From contig CM042042.1 of assembly GCA_023525975.1 (NCBI GenBank), positions 7,819,501-7,883,500 on the forward strand: a DNA stretch of 64,000 bases, written 5' to 3'. The DNA is from Smallanthus sonchifolius (Eukaryota; Streptophyta; Magnoliopsida; Asterales; Asteraceae). The position numbers and the translations under genes were made by a program. Position 1 is the stretch's first letter. Each line of letters opens with the position of its first letter. Below are positions 18,921-30,352 of this stretch, piece after piece. The notes below the pieces were generated by a model, which made no database searches, was not told the origin of the DNA, and was given only the letters and a program-made list of their open reading frames with translations.

Positions 18921-19697
18921 CTAGGTTATAGACCCGTGTATTACACGGGGTTGAGTACTAAAAATAATACCATAAAGAAATATGTAAATACTTGTTATAA
19001 TAAATAATTACATATTACATGTAATAATGAAAAATGATAACTGTTACAATTTACAAATCTCTAAATTAATTCTTTGTGGCTTTACCCTCTTGGCCTGCCC
19101 GGCCAGTGCTCAAGTTTGATTAAGTCATCGTCCAACTAAAGAGAAAATGTTCAAATAATAATTGCAAAACTAGAAGAAAAGTGTGAAATGTGAAAATTTT
19201 GAAGTTACCTGGGTCAATCATTGATTGATTTTAATCAAGAAGTCATCGTAAGACATTTGATCTTGTTTTAAATCCTTAATTTTATCTTCTAGACCATGAC
19301 TCTTGCTTCTGGACATGTAATTGTAGCACAAGTTTCTGATTTTGATGTTGCACAATCACATCAACCCACCATAACATAGTGAAATTAAGAACTAATCCAA
19401 ATGTCATTTGTTCATATGAATTATTATATAATCACACAAACGTAACTTTCATGTCCATTAATCATGTAAAATCAAGAGTTAAATGTCATACTAAATTGTT
19501 TTAATAAAATGGGCTTTTGAGATCTTAAACTAAATTATAATATAATAAAAAGGACTTTCGTAAGGAAAACGGGTTTGACCCGTATGATAAATGCTTTAAA
19601 ATCATGTCAAATAATGTGCCAAAAGTTGCTATGTGTTTTGAAATGCCTTAAATCATGACAAGTGTATAAAACGTTTCTTCTTTATTATATATAAAGA
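18921..19697 (-). mobile_element. Helitron carrying a captured gene-like segment
   Basis: On the minus strand the 3' end shows CCCCGTGTAATACACGGGTC then CTAG (18921-18924). The likely 5' end is TCTTTATATATAATAAAG at 19697 with a host A before it. The 3' host base is A rather than T, so this boundary is less certain. It contains the exon-intron-exon-like piece described at 19085-19330. Confidence 0.5.
19085..19330 (-). pseudogene. Possible captured exon-intron-exon fragment
   Basis: On the minus strand, sequence readable as KDLKQDQMSYDDFLIKINQ, then an in-frame stop, then a consensus donor (CAG|GTAACT), about 95 nt of T-rich sequence ending CTCTTTAG, then LDDDLIKLEHWPGRPRG. This has the look of a gene piece carried by a Helitron. 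I do not recognise the source gene, and the stop before the donor means it is not intact. Confidence 0.4.
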
Positions 19698-20079
19698 TAT
19701 CTTCAATTATACAACAATCACGCAATGTATTCAGACAAGTTTATATTTCTGTAGTCATGACATATTCAGTATCTACCTTTTAAAAAAAAATATAATGGAT
19801 ACACAAAAAAAATGAATACTTAGAAAGTATATGTACAAAATATAGTACATTATTTTTCTTAATTTTCTATTTAATTAATCGTATGAATGGGTGGTAATGT
19901 GAGTCCATGTTTACAAAAGTCAACAACTCAGCCTTTTTGTCTTCTTGGTTAATGGAATTATGGAACCCGTTTCATGCTCCATTTTTATCGGATTTTTTTT
20001 ATCGGATTTTAATACTAAAAACTAAAAAGAAAAGACCGAATAAAATTTTAATTTAATACTAAAAACTAAAATGCAAAAT
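19698..20079. other. AT-rich intergenic DNA
   Basis: No gene or clear repeat family; contains a local direct repeat TTAATACTAAAAACTAAAA at about 20008 and 20053. Confidence 0.4.
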
Positions 20080-20499
20080 TCCGTTTATTTATGCTTTTGA
20101 GATTAAGGATCTTCTGAAGATGCATAAGTTTAGCCGGGTTTCTAAGAAGAAGGCCAAGATGATCCATGCTATTGTTCTTACCTCTCTTTAGTGTCTTTGG
20201 AAAGCGAGAAACACTCTCATTTTTTAAGGTAGGCAGCTTTCTTTAGCCAACTTGGTCGAGGAAGTAAAAATTCTGGGCTTCCTTTGGGTCCAGTGTCGCT
20301 CAAAATCGGCGGCTCTATCCTGGGAGGATTGGAGGGGTTTTAAGATTTAATTTTGCTTGCCTATGGGTTACGTTTTTTGATGGTTTTTCTCTATGTTTGT
20401 TTGTTCGTTTCTTCCCTTTTTGCTGTTTTGTTTTTGTTGGGCTAAGTGTTTTGCTTGCCTTTGGTTTATAAAATTTGGTTGGTCGTTCAAAAAAAAACG
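20080..20499 (+). mobile_element. 5'-truncated LINE (L1) 3' end
   Basis: Translation near 20105-20347 gives KMHKFSRVSKKKAKMIHAIV, CLWKARNTLIF and EEVKILGFLWVQCRSKSAAL, the zinc-finger-like end of plant LINE reverse-transcriptase ORFs, broken by stops. It is followed by a T/G-rich 3' UTR and the terminus GGTTGGTCGTTC plus A tract (20489-20497). This terminus resembles the SINE tails at 330-350 and 30305-30320. Confidence 0.75.
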
Positions 20500-20509
20500 T
20501 ATTTTCGTG

Positions 20510-21083
20510 ATTTCTAAAAATTATATATTTATTGTTTTGCTAAAAATACATATCGAAACAATATCTATTATTTGTATTGCTTTTTATTTAAGAATATTTA
20601 TGTTTTTTATACATAAAACGAAACATTTGGTCAAACTTGTATAAAGTTTTGCTATGCAGTCCCTAAGTTATGAGAATGGTTACTCTTCCATCCTTCTACA
20701 GAGGTTTTATAGAATGTGTGTTTTTAGATAAGAAAATTTAATTTAACACTAACGAAGTTTTTTATGAGTTGTTTTAAAATCACTTGACATTCATTAGTCA
20801 TTCTAATTTTATAAAAGTTTTTATATATTAATAGAACATATATAATATACCTTTTTTCAATTTAACTTAAAATATATTACTATAAAATTGGTTATTATTC
20901 AATGATTGTTTTTTACTTCACTATTACCTCCTACATTAAGTTAAATTTGAAAAAAAACTAACCAAGATTAATTATGTTTGATTTAGGTTAATTACTTTAA
21001 AATATATATTTAAAAAAATCATGAGATTAAAATATCTAATGGAAGTTTAGTGATTTTAGAGAGACATGTAAACTTTGAGTGAC
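20510..21083. other. AT-rich intergenic DNA
   Basis: Nothing recognised; no coding or structured repeat signal. Confidence 0.4.
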
Positions 21084-21992
21084 TTTAATATATATTATAT
21101 AATAAATAAAGGTTTTTGTATGTCACGTCATTCTTTTCTCGCCTCTCTCTTATTAAATGCAACCATATCGGTTTTTGTATGCCACGTGTCGCCACCATAT
21201 TCAATCTCGTCATTCTTTTCCTGCCTCTCTCTCTCTTATTAAATGCAACCATATCTTTCAATAAATTACTAATTATACTAATAAAACACATTTATTTTAA
21301 ATTATCATTTATTACAATTTTTTTTGGGAAAAACTTCATAGAATAGTAGTGAAGTTTCAAAATTGTTCCAATTAAGTCACTCATGCATTTTTGTCCAAAT
21401 TGGGTCACTAAACCTTCAAATCAAGCCATCATCGAAACACGGAATGTGTCCAAAAACTTATGGAGGAGAAGATGTGTGGGTCAGGATTTCCAATATATGT
21501 AATTTTATTAAAAAATAAAAAAATAATCTAACATCCACGTCACCATTACACATCAGCATAAAAAAAAAGAAAAAAAGTAGTTCTAATTGTAAAAAAAGAA
21601 CATGCTAAAAAAACAAGTTAAAACCTATAATTTAAATAAAAAATGAAAGCTGAGTGGCTTTATTAGAACATTTTTTAAACTTGAGTGACCTAATTAGAAC
21701 ACTTTTAAAACTTCATTACTTTTTTGCAAAGTTACCCCCTTTTTAAAAAAAAATCTAATTAAGTAGTTTTTATTTTGAATCAAGTAGTAAATGAAAGTCA
21801 AATTATATTAAATAGTAATTGACGTATTTCCGAAAACCATTTATATATTATTTTTTTACATATTTTGAATTTTGTTTTATATTCTTACTATACAGTAATA
21901 CATTTTTACACCTGTAAAATATATAAATAAAATTTGAAAAATTTATGTATTGATATTTTTCACCCGTGTGTATTACACGGGGTCTAAGCTAA
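21084..21992 (+). mobile_element. Helitron with a nested inverted-repeat element
   Basis: The start is ATTATATAATAAATAAAGG with the downstream CACGTGTC/CTCTCTCTTATTAAAT block shared by this family (here partly duplicated at 21112 and 21168). The end is a hairpin CCCGTGTGTATTACACGGGG followed by CTAA (21989-21992) and host T. The exact 5' base is uncertain. Nested at 21330-21745 is another element. Confidence 0.62.
21330..21745. mobile_element. Inverted-repeat element nested in the Helitron
   Basis: Diverged inverted arms (left around GTGAAGTTTCAAAATTGTTC, right around GAACACTTTTAAAACTTCAT) with AGTCACTCA/TGAGTGACC motifs enclose about 250 bp. No target duplication determined. Confidence 0.5.
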
Positions 21993-22760
21993 TGAAAAAT
22001 ATATGAAACTTTGTTACTGTTTGGTGATTTCTCCCTTTCTATAGTGTATCAAATCTTTTGGTTAAACTTGTGTTGTTCGTCGACGACATGTTTCTAAGGT
22101 TGGGTCACTCGGTCATGAGTTTCTTTTGGGTCATGTTTGGTAGTTTTCAATTGTTCTAAAACAAAATCAAATTTATTTTAAATTCAATACATTCAACAGT
22201 GTTTTCTATAACGAACATCTTCCTGTATTATTAAACATTTAAACAACTCGCATTCAAATATAAATAATCCAAATGTGTACCTCTTGGTAATATCTACACA
22301 CTTAACACATTCACCTTTGCACCACTTTTTATACACATGTCTATATCCATGAGAAACAATATTCTTCATTCTTCAAGCATATATGCATTTATGATAGATG
22401 TTGGGGAAATATGCCATATCAAAACATGTAGTTGGGTGAAAAATGAGAAAGAAAGAATCATGAGGATATGAATAGTAACTAAACATATTAAATAAGGTGG
22501 GTAAGTGTAATATCATCAAATACCATGTAAACCCCACCCCACCCTACCCCTCTCCCCACCCCCCACCTTTCTCTCTCTAAAGCTAGTCTCTCCATCTGAC
22601 ACACATCACCATACTGCCTCCCTTCTTTCAGAAGCTTCACCTCTCAGCATTCACTCCTCTGCTACTGTACACATATCTCAAATCTTAATTTTCAAGGCTT
22701 GATCCGCACTCACAGGTGCTGTTTTTTGTGAAGTTTTGACCTAGGGTTTCCATCGGTGCA
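21993..22760 (+). promoter_or_regulatory. Upstream region and leader of the ARM-repeat gene
   Basis: Upstream DNA becomes strikingly C- and CT-rich at about 22527-22640 (runs of CCCCACCC and CTCTCT), typical of plant core promoters and leaders. No clear TATA box close by. The transcription start is not determinable. Confidence 0.4.
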
Positions 22761-22800
22761 ATGTAGGTGATGTATGACTGATTACATCGCTTTTGATTGA
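22761..22800 (+). promoter_or_regulatory. Cluster of upstream AUGs including a start-stop uORF
   Basis: Just before the main ATG are ATG-TAG (22761-22766), ATG TAT GAC TGA (22770-22781) and a third uORF of eight codons (22774-22800). A start codon directly followed by a stop can stall ribosomes in plants (known for the boron transporter NIP5;1 leader). Whether these bases are in the mRNA is inference. Confidence 0.4.
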
Positions 22801-22815
22801 ACGGCGTCGGATTAA

Positions 22816-24563
22816 ATGGGGAAAATTCAACAAAACAGTATCGGATCGGTTGTTCTCGACCACCGGCCCGACGGTGGTGGCAATTTCAAGCTGTGGCCGA
22901 CGTGCCGTCGGAAAATCATTGACACGATGAGTTGTGGAGGAGGCGGTTACCGTTACCGTCAACGTCACACTGTTCATTCTCCGGTGCCGGTGAAGCAGAA
23001 AGAAGAGGTTAGTAAAGTTGAAAGTAGATCTGATGTGAGTAAGAATAAGAGATCGGAGAAGCTGTCGGAGTTGTTGCGGATGTCGGAGTTGTTGGAGGAA
23101 GAAGAGGAGGAGGTGAAGAAGAAGGTGGAAGTGTTGGAGGAATTGAAGCGAGTTGTGAAACTGTTGCAGTGTGGCGGGAACGACGACGTTTTAGTTGGCG
23201 CGAAGGATGTGAGGAGGTTAGCGAAGGACGATTCGGATGCTAGAACTACATTAGCGTTGCTCGGAGCAATCCCGCCGTTGATCGCTTTGCTTGATTCCGG
23301 CGACCTGGATTCTCAAATCTCCGGCCTGTACGCTCTTCTCAATCTCGGAATCGGCAATGATGCGTAAGCACCTTCAATCTCCTTCAAATTCAAACTGGTT
23401 TAATTGTTAAATCATTGATGTTGCTGTTATGAACCTAGGGTTTTGAACTTTTGATTGAATTTTACAACATCTGACCTGTTTATGTGCGATTTGATTCAAC
23501 TTAAAAGAAATCATGGCTTATGATTCTGTTTTGATTTCAAATTCAACTCAATTTCAGTATTTCACATTATCATGTCTATGCATATGGTGAATTTGACCTA
23601 AATTGGAACTTATGAACTTTCAGGAACAAAGCTGCTATTGTTAAAGCAGGAGCAGTGCATAAGATGCTTGATCTGATTAAATCTCCAAGTGAAGGTTCAC
23701 CTAACCCTGATGTGTGTTCAGCAATTGTAGCCAATTTTCTTGGGTTAACCGCGCTGGACTCAAACAAGCCCATTATTGGGTCATCAGGAGCCGTCTCGTT
23801 CTTGGTCAAAACCCTCAGGAGTTCAGCTGAAGTTGAAGTGGATTCACAAGTGATTCAAGATTGTTTAAGAGCACTCTATAACCTGTCAATCTTGCCCTCC
23901 AATGTTTCGCCAATGATCGAGATTGATGGTTTTGTTCCATTTTTGTTGACCATATTGGGAGATATGGAAGTTAGTGATAGAGTCTTGTCAATTTTGAGCA
24001 ATTTGGTGTCTACTCCTGAGGGAAGGAAGGCGGTAAGTAGCGTTCATGATTCGTTTCAGATATTGGTAGATGTTTTAAGTTGGACGGATTCGCCTAATTG
24101 TCAAGAGAAAGCAACATACATATTGATGGTGATGGCTCATAAGTCATATAGAGACCGACAAGTCATGATTGAGTCCGGGGTTACATCTACACTCCTTGAA
24201 CTAACACTCCTTGGCAGCACCTTAGCACAAAAACGAGCTTCCCGGATTTTAGAAATATTAAGGATTGATAAAGGTAAACAAGTGTCTGAAACCTTTGTAG
24301 GCAGTACCGGGGCGAATGTGTCAGCGCCCCTGTATGGGTCTGTTGATTCCAGGTTAGTAACATCAACAGACCCTCCTTATAATTCAGAGGACAACACGAT
24401 GATGAGTGACGAGAGTAAAGCGGTTAAGCATTTGGTACAACAAAGTTTGCATAGCAATATGAGGAGAATGGCGAAGAGGGCGAATTTGCCACAAGATTTT
24501 GTGCCATCCGCGCATTTTAGATCACTCACATCTATCTCGACTTCGAAGAGTTTGCCATTTTGA
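22816..24563 (+). CDS. ARM-repeat (U-box-family-like) protein, two exons
   Basis: Exon 1 is 22816-23363, exon 2 is 23624-24563; the intron begins GTAAGC and ends TTTCAG and splits one codon. The product is 495 residues. Residues about 60-105 are Lys/Glu-rich and likely coiled coil. From about residue 110 come armadillo repeats (ALLGAIPPLIALLDS, ISGLYALLNLGIGNDANKAA, IVKAGAVHKML, CLRALYNLSI, EKATYILMVMAH, VMIESGVTSTLLEL), a superhelical protein-binding fold. The end is basic (SNMRRMAKRANL). It resembles the ARM part of plant U-box proteins but I see no U-box, so a ubiquitin-ligase role is not supported. No break is seen, so the gene looks active. A truncated paralogue lies at 29744-29992. Confidence 0.9.
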
Positions 24564-26207
24564 GATGATGATCATCAAAAGTGTGTTTCTCTACCTCTAG
24601 ATTAAACTTGTGCTTGTTATGTATGGTGTCTTTTGCTGTTGGTCTTAGAGTACTACTAGAATGGCCAATGTTTTTTTTATCTACATGTTTATGGTAGAAA
24701 TAGAAAATTTAGTGTACAAGTTTTGTCTAGACACTATGAAATTTATGTTTTTTGGTTTTTGATATGCTCTAGATTTAATCATATGCAAACCCATGGTGTT
24801 CTCCATGAAATATGGACAAATGGTTTTGGCATTTTTCAATTTTTAATATAAATCCAACTTTACCTTTTTGAGTAATGCTAAGTAACATGGTAAAATTCTT
24901 TCCAAATAATATATTATTATTCTTTTTAGATAATTGTAGTATTTTAAACATGTTTAGATCTTGCTGACTGTTCTTATAGAAATGTTTAGCCTTACTATAA
25001 AAATCATTGTTTTTGTTCCACTTGTAATTTAAACAAGTTTGTCCACATGATCCCCGGAATACCTATAGGGGCTTCATAGGCATACCTAGATCGCCTGACC
25101 CTATGAATTTTTTTTATTTGAAATATACGATCTAATTAAGAGCGACTTAAAAAAATTTGAATTTTTTTTTTGCATATCAAAATGTAAAACAAAATGTGTG
25201 ATGCATTGACATCGAAATGACGAATAAACGTATAACATTTTATAACGTGTTGCTTTCTGGGCCTTTTCACTCTAACGTCTAACAAAAAAATATAATTAAA
25301 GAAACTAGATTATACTATCAAAAGTCATTCTGATAGGTTACTGGGATATTATGTCTCTTCCGCTCCTTTATGATATATTGTTTCGATATAACATAATTTG
25401 TGTAAACATATCATCTTTTAATATGTTGTCTTTTTTTCTCTATTGAAATCATTTATCTTGTTCATAATTATAAAGAGTTCAAGACAATAAAGACTACAGT
25501 TGATTTTGTCACTCATGATTAAAGTTTGTAACAGATTTAGTACTATTAGCGGGGCCTTCTAATTGCCATCTTGTCATTGCCACGAGTGATGTTCACCAAT
25601 TTAATTACTTGCCATTTTGAAACATTTTAAAATTTGTTTATGAAAATTACAAGCAAGTGAGAAAAGTTACCTTTGGTTATATATACATATATACATATAT
25701 AGTATTGGGTTTACTAGTTAACACGTTGAAATTGATAAACTTGGATACAATTTATATATTTATTTGCGTTAAGAAATTCAACCCTAAATGTGACACTTAA
25801 AATCATGTAACTTAATTTCGACATGTGTAACCCGTTTATCTAAATGGGTCGAACGGGTTTGCAGGTCATAAGATGTAAATTGGTACACGTACTCTTGTTT
25901 TGAACTTATAAATTATATAACTTTTATTCTAGTTTTTAAAGGGATTGACGGGTCGACTTTTTTTTTAATTTCTGTAAAACCCTAGCATTACCCGTCTATT
26001 AAAGGGGTTAGACATGTGATCTAAACACGGCATGTTTAACTGATAAACCTAAAAATCGACCACTTACAGTCAGGTTTGTGTCATATTTCAAATTGTAACA
26101 GGAATTTTCGTAGCTATAATACACACACATAGAGCCACGTTTATTTTGAAAATTACATATAAAATTGTTTGTGTGTGTGTATATATATATATATATATGA
26201 AAATTAT

Positions 26208-26286
26208 ATATAAAAATTCCAATCCGATTAATCGCTAGTCAGTACCCAACCACCCGACTAGCACCTAGCGATTTTTACAACAGTGT
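26208..26286. mobile_element. Fragment related to hAT family at 51117
   Basis: The segment ends CGATTTTTACAACAGTG, matching the 3' terminus of the 51117-51458 element (CGATTTTTACAACACTG), with GATTAATCG motifs shared internally. The other end is not clear. Confidence 0.45.
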
Positions 26287-26334
26287 ATGTATATACATAT
26301 ATGTGTGTTTTTTTACTCACATTTACCAAATATA

Positions 26335-26475
26335 TATATTTTTTTAACAACAAATACCCAAATTTGGGGGCACTACTAATAATTTACACAAATTCGTCCA
26401 TGACAGGGCTCGAATCCTTACCTCAAAGGAGCTTCATCACTTAACTACACATAGCTTTATTATTGAACCCAACCC
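26335..26475 (-). mobile_element. Probable SINE, antisense
   Basis: On the minus strand a B-box-like GGATTCGAGCCC lies about 30 nt after an A-box-like TAGTTAAGTGATGAAG, and the 3' end runs into an A tract (plus-strand T tract at 26338-26346). This is a tRNA-derived SINE arrangement. Ends are approximate. Confidence 0.45.
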
Positions 26476-27049
26476 ACACCCATTTACCAAAATATATACG
26501 TGTCCGTTTATGGAAACATAACTGGAGGACCCTACAACAATTACAAAAGGTGGTCGGTCATTAATTGGTTTTAAGAACGTCATTCGGCACCTGGAAATGT
26601 CTATATATTGCTAACCTGTTTAAGACACAATTTTTAATAAAAAGTACGTAATGTAATTTTATACATTTTAAAAAATAAGTAAAATTAGGAAGCTAGACTC
26701 CATCATTTCTCATTCTTGGTACATAAAAGATACAATTGTCTTATGGACATAAGATATAAAGTAGTTAAACGATCGAGTCGTATTCATGTTTGATATTTGT
26801 GTTATCCGCGTCGCCTCTGACGTGTTTAAACACAAATTGACCTGTTTTGTCAGCAATAGTCTACTTGCTTTTTTTACTTCGCTTTGTAACATCATTGTTT
26901 AACCCAATTTGCTTTCATGAGAACCAATAATTAAGTAGTTAAGTTGAAATATTAAATCAGATGGAGAATTATAGTTTATAAAATTTAAAGAATGTAGAAT
27001 AGAATAATGAAATCAAAAGTAGGAATACATATATACTTGTATACATAAG

Positions 27050-27345
27050 AGTAGAGGGGTGAGTTCACTAGAAAACTCATTTTTATTAGAAAACCAAAAA
27101 ACTCCTACTGCATATGTGTCGTACACCCAAAAACCTAACTCACCTTCAAAAACCTAAACCCCTCACCCCACCCCCACCCAAAAACTTAAACCCACCCACC
27201 CCCCAAAAACCTAAACCCCCACCCCCCTCCCAAAAAAACCTAAACTAAACCAAAAAACCTAACCCAGCCTCAAAAACCTAAATAAGTAGTTTTTTTATTT
27301 TCTTATAAACATTGAGTTTTCTTATGATCATTCCCCTGATAAGCA
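27050..27345. mobile_element. Inverted-repeat element with C-rich core
   Basis: The left end, GAGGGGTGAGTTCACTAG then AAAACTCA, is mirrored by TGAGTTTTCTTATGATC then ATTCCCCTG at the right. Between them (27125-27290) is a degenerate repeat of about 14 nt like CAAAAACCTAAACCC. A hAT-like element is plausible; the target duplication was not resolved. Confidence 0.45.
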
Positions 27346-27547
27346 ATCTATGCCATTTTGTTATTTGAATATTAATTTGATAGATGATTATTATGGGAGA
27401 TAAAGTAGTTAGAAACTTAGAATTTCGTAGAGGTTAAACCGAGTAAATTAGAATTAACAATTATTTCCGTTGATCGAACTGTGATGAATATAAATAAATA
27501 TAAAGCAAATTAAGTACGACCTCGTGACAAATAAGATTATGAAAGCT

Positions 27548-27725
27548 TTGTGGAGCGGTACATGTGGTAAGCCACGTGTTCCACATGCATGAGGTCTTGA
27601 GTTCTAGCTTTTTACAAGGCTAACTACCCGGTTTAGACCGCGCTTTACTTGTTTTATCTGGTTAGTAGAGTATTGGTCAGGGCTCAAGGATATACTGCGT
27701 ATGCGGGCTCCCCCGGCTATAAAAT
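27548..27725 (+). mobile_element. Probable SINE-like repeat
   Basis: A segment with a tRNA-like start (AGCGGTACATGTGGTAAG) and B-box-like GGTCTTGAGTTCTAG, then a conserved-looking GC-rich body ending GGGCTCCCCCGGCTATAAAA. It is absent from duplication copy 2. Assignment rests on internal promoter-like boxes only. Confidence 0.4.
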
Positions 27726-28897
27726 ATATATATGATTGTGAAGATATGAGTGAAGGATCTGTAGGAACCGTTCACCAAAATATAAAGACTAACACTTGTA
27801 TAAATTCCAATTACATTACAAGAAGTAAAGAAAGTAGTAAATTACAATACTTTTACACTTGAAATAAAAGAAAAGTACAAATAAAATAAACGAAAACATT
27901 ATGATCATCGCCCTCGTTCCGAGCCCGTGCCCGGGCGCGAGCGCGTTAGGGGCTTCGCACCCTCCTGATTCTCACCAAGTGCCATCCCTTATAAGGTAAC
28001 AATCTTAATCGAGTGTTCCACCTTATAACTCACTTAAAGGTTTCTCATCCCACTTATGTGAGACAAGTTTTCCCACTTTCTACTCAAGAAAAGCTGAATT
28101 ATTTCAGCTCTAAATAACCAACTTTGAGCATCGATATCTGATTCATCTTAGCTCCATTTTGCATGAGGTTTGTTTTTTAGCGAAGGTCTCACGTAAAAGA
28201 ACACAAACCCAAAAGGAAATTATAGTATTAATATCTGTTATATATTTATTTCTGTCCAAAGTTGACAAAAAGTAGTTTTTGTAACTTAGTGAAAAAAGCA
28301 CATTTTTCACCAAAAACTCTAACAGGGTCATAGCTATTGTTAAAATGAAACCACACCATCTAAATATAATCTTAAAAAGTTATATATTTTTGACTTATTT
28401 TGATCAATCTTTTTTTTGGCCCCACTGACAACAAATCCCACATATGCTACTAAGGTGTAGTGATTTTAAAAGTAGGGTATGTCTAAAGTAGAGAGTGTAT
28501 TTTTGTCATTCAAGAAAAAAAACATACAACTACAAATACATGTATATTAAAATTTTTTTAAATGCTAAACTCAAATAACCCTATATGTATAAAATGATAC
28601 TTAGACGCTTAATCACTTTGTTAAAACGTTTATTTATTTAATTAATTAATTAAAAATAACACCCTATACAATAAAGTGTATTCTTTTTGAAAAGATGATG
28701 AATGAGATAATGACGTGAATGAACCATGTGTGGTTCAATTAATTGAAGTAAAAAGGTTGATGTGGACGACATATGTGGCAAGCTTGTTTGGCTGTTTAAG
28801 ACTTTGAGCATCGGCTCCACAAAAGGATTAAAACCGGAACTCGTGTAAATTAGACCGGTATTTACATTTAGAATAAGATATCTTTATACATTATAAA

Positions 28898-29438
28898 CTA
28901 GGTTAAACTCCAGTATATTACACGATTTGAATAAATAAAATGTTATATATTTAAAAAATATAATATAATTTGTATTACACGTGTTGAATAAATAAACCAG
29001 TGTATTACATTGGTTGATTAAAATATAATGTAATTTGTTAACACCCACTCGTCAAAATATGTCTTTAAAAAATGTAATTTGTCGTGACAGTTATAAGCTT
29101 TGTTAATTCATATTAAATTCATTGTATTGATGATACAATAACTATTTATAATGAAATAATAAGTATCTGTGATTAAATTTATATTAAACATCTAAAAATA
29201 AATTCTTTTGATATCATTATTTAATAGGAGAGATATGAGGGAAAAATGATAAAAATGAACCACAAAGTGACACGTGTGTATAAAATTTTTATTTATTGAT
29301 ACAAAAATTATTATTTAATAGAAGAGAGAAGCGGAATAATTAATAATTAATAGGAGAGAGATGCGAGAAAATAATGGTGAGGAGTAACCAGAGAATGACA
29401 CGTGGCACGAAAGATTTTTATTTATTATGTTAGTAAGA
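28898..29438 (-). mobile_element. Non-autonomous Helitron
   Basis: CTAG at 28898-28901 preceded by host A, and on the minus strand a 5' end TCTTACTAACATAATAAATA at 29438 preceded by host A. Family block CACGTGTCATTCTCTGG is inside. A second hairpin-like TGTATTACACGTG at about 28970 suggests an internal duplication of the 3' end. Confidence 0.65.
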
Positions 29439-29468
29439 TAAATATAAGATAATAGATAAATATAAATA

Positions 29469-29634
29469 GAGAAAAATACTATTTGAGTTCCTGTCGTTTA
29501 TCCATTTTAACTATTTGAGTCCCTTATTCATTTTAACTAGTTGAAAAGTCAGGGTTCAGGCAAAGGTTTTAAAACATAAGGGACTCAACTAGTTATAATG
29601 GACAAACATTAGGAACTCAAATAGTAATTTACTC
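29469..29634. mobile_element. Small Mutator-type MITE
   Basis: 166 bp with inverted ends of about 45 bp (left AATACTATTTGAGTTCCT, right AGGAACTCAAATAGTAATTT). Flanked by 9-bp direct repeats that match at 8 of 9 (29460-29468 ATATAAATA; 29635-29643 TTATAAATA), the size typical of Mutator-like elements. Confidence 0.65.
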
Positions 29635-29746
29635 TTATAAATATAATTTTCCTTGATGTTGTCATGATTAATTGCCTTCTAAAATAAGTTAACAAGTTAT
29701 AATAATTTATAAAAGTTTTGTATGTATATATAATAACTTTGTAAAC

Positions 29747-29992
29747 TCCTTGGTAGAAACTTAGCACAAATAGGAGCTTTGTAGATTGTACGGGGTGAAT
29801 GTTCCGGCGCCCTTTTGTAAGTCTGTTGATTCCAGGTTAGTGAGATCAACAGAACCCACAAAGGATTCAAAGGACGACATGATGATGAGTGAAGAGAATA
29901 AAGTTGTTAACCATGTGGTACCTCAAAGTTTGCATAGCAATATGAGAAGGATGGCGAAGAGGGCGAACTTATCGAAGCGTTTGTCATTTTGA
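29747..29992 (+). pseudogene. 5'-truncated copy of the ARM-repeat gene end
   Basis: Matches the last part of exon 2 of the gene at 22816-24563 (SVDSRLVRSTEP, HSNMRRMAKRANLSKR) through the stop and into the 3' UTR. All ARM repeats are missing. Two internal deletions have removed about 70-90 nt after GAGCTT and about 57 nt before the end. There is no promoter of its own. Confidence 0.85.
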
Positions 29993-30052
29993 GATGACTG
30001 TCATCAAAAGTGTCATTCTCTTGGTCAAAATAGTGTAAATTTGTTTTCGTGT

Positions 30053-30130
30053 AGTTATGTTTGGTTTTGTGCCTTCTGGCATGTTGGTTAGGGTGGCTGT
30101 GTTAATGAAATTAGCCTTTCAAAAAAAAAT
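30053..30130 (+). mobile_element. Short LINE 3'-end insertion
   Basis: Extra sequence relative to copy 1 (compare 24612-24640): a T/G-rich tail ending GAAATTAGCCTTTCAAAAAA and more A. It resembles the 3' UTR of a plant LINE, inserted after the duplication. Confidence 0.5.
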
Positions 30131-30191
30131 ACGGTCTCTTGTGTTGTTGGCTTTAGAATACTACTAGAATGGCCAATGTTTTTTTTGGGTC

Positions 30192-30352
30192 TATATATTT
30201 GTTATAGAAACCATGTGGGGTCCAATGGTAGAGGCAAACTCTTTTAAACACCTAAAAGATCTAAATGTCACATGTTCAAGTCACACTAAGTAAAAAGAAA
30301 TTTCCCGTTCAAAAAAAAATAATAATAAATAAATATATATTTGTAGTAGAAA
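30192..30352 (+). mobile_element. Second copy of the short SINE, with empty site known
   Basis: Body 30211-30333 with A-box-like GGTCCAATGGTAGAGG, B-box-like TGTTCAAGTCACA and an A-rich tail. Flanked by 19-bp direct repeats (30192-30210, 30334-30352; 17 of 19 match). The corresponding place in copy 1 (about 24675-24705) lacks the insert, so the empty site is visible in the same window. Confidence 0.8.

Larger units (their letters stand above)
24215..29740. repeat. Segmental tandem duplication, copy 1
   Basis: From the last part of exon 2 onward this DNA is collinear with 29744-about 33870. Matching landmarks: 24640-24680 with 30148-30188, 24862-25070 with 30548-30750, 25440-25620 with 30838-31050, 26520-26600 with 32240-32320, 26875-26935 with 32335-32400, 28600-28770 with 33180-33350, 29640-29690 with 33730-33780. 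Many indels and insertions differ between copies, so the event is old. Apart from the features listed inside it, no gene is seen here. Confidence 0.8.

Noticed and set aside
22816..24563. U-box E3 ubiquitin ligase
   Set aside because: ARM repeats are clear, but the N-terminus holds no U-box motif, so only the ARM-repeat call is supported.
27125..27290. Interstitial telomere repeat
   Set aside because: Unit is not CCCTAAA and is irregular; it sits inside an inverted-repeat element.
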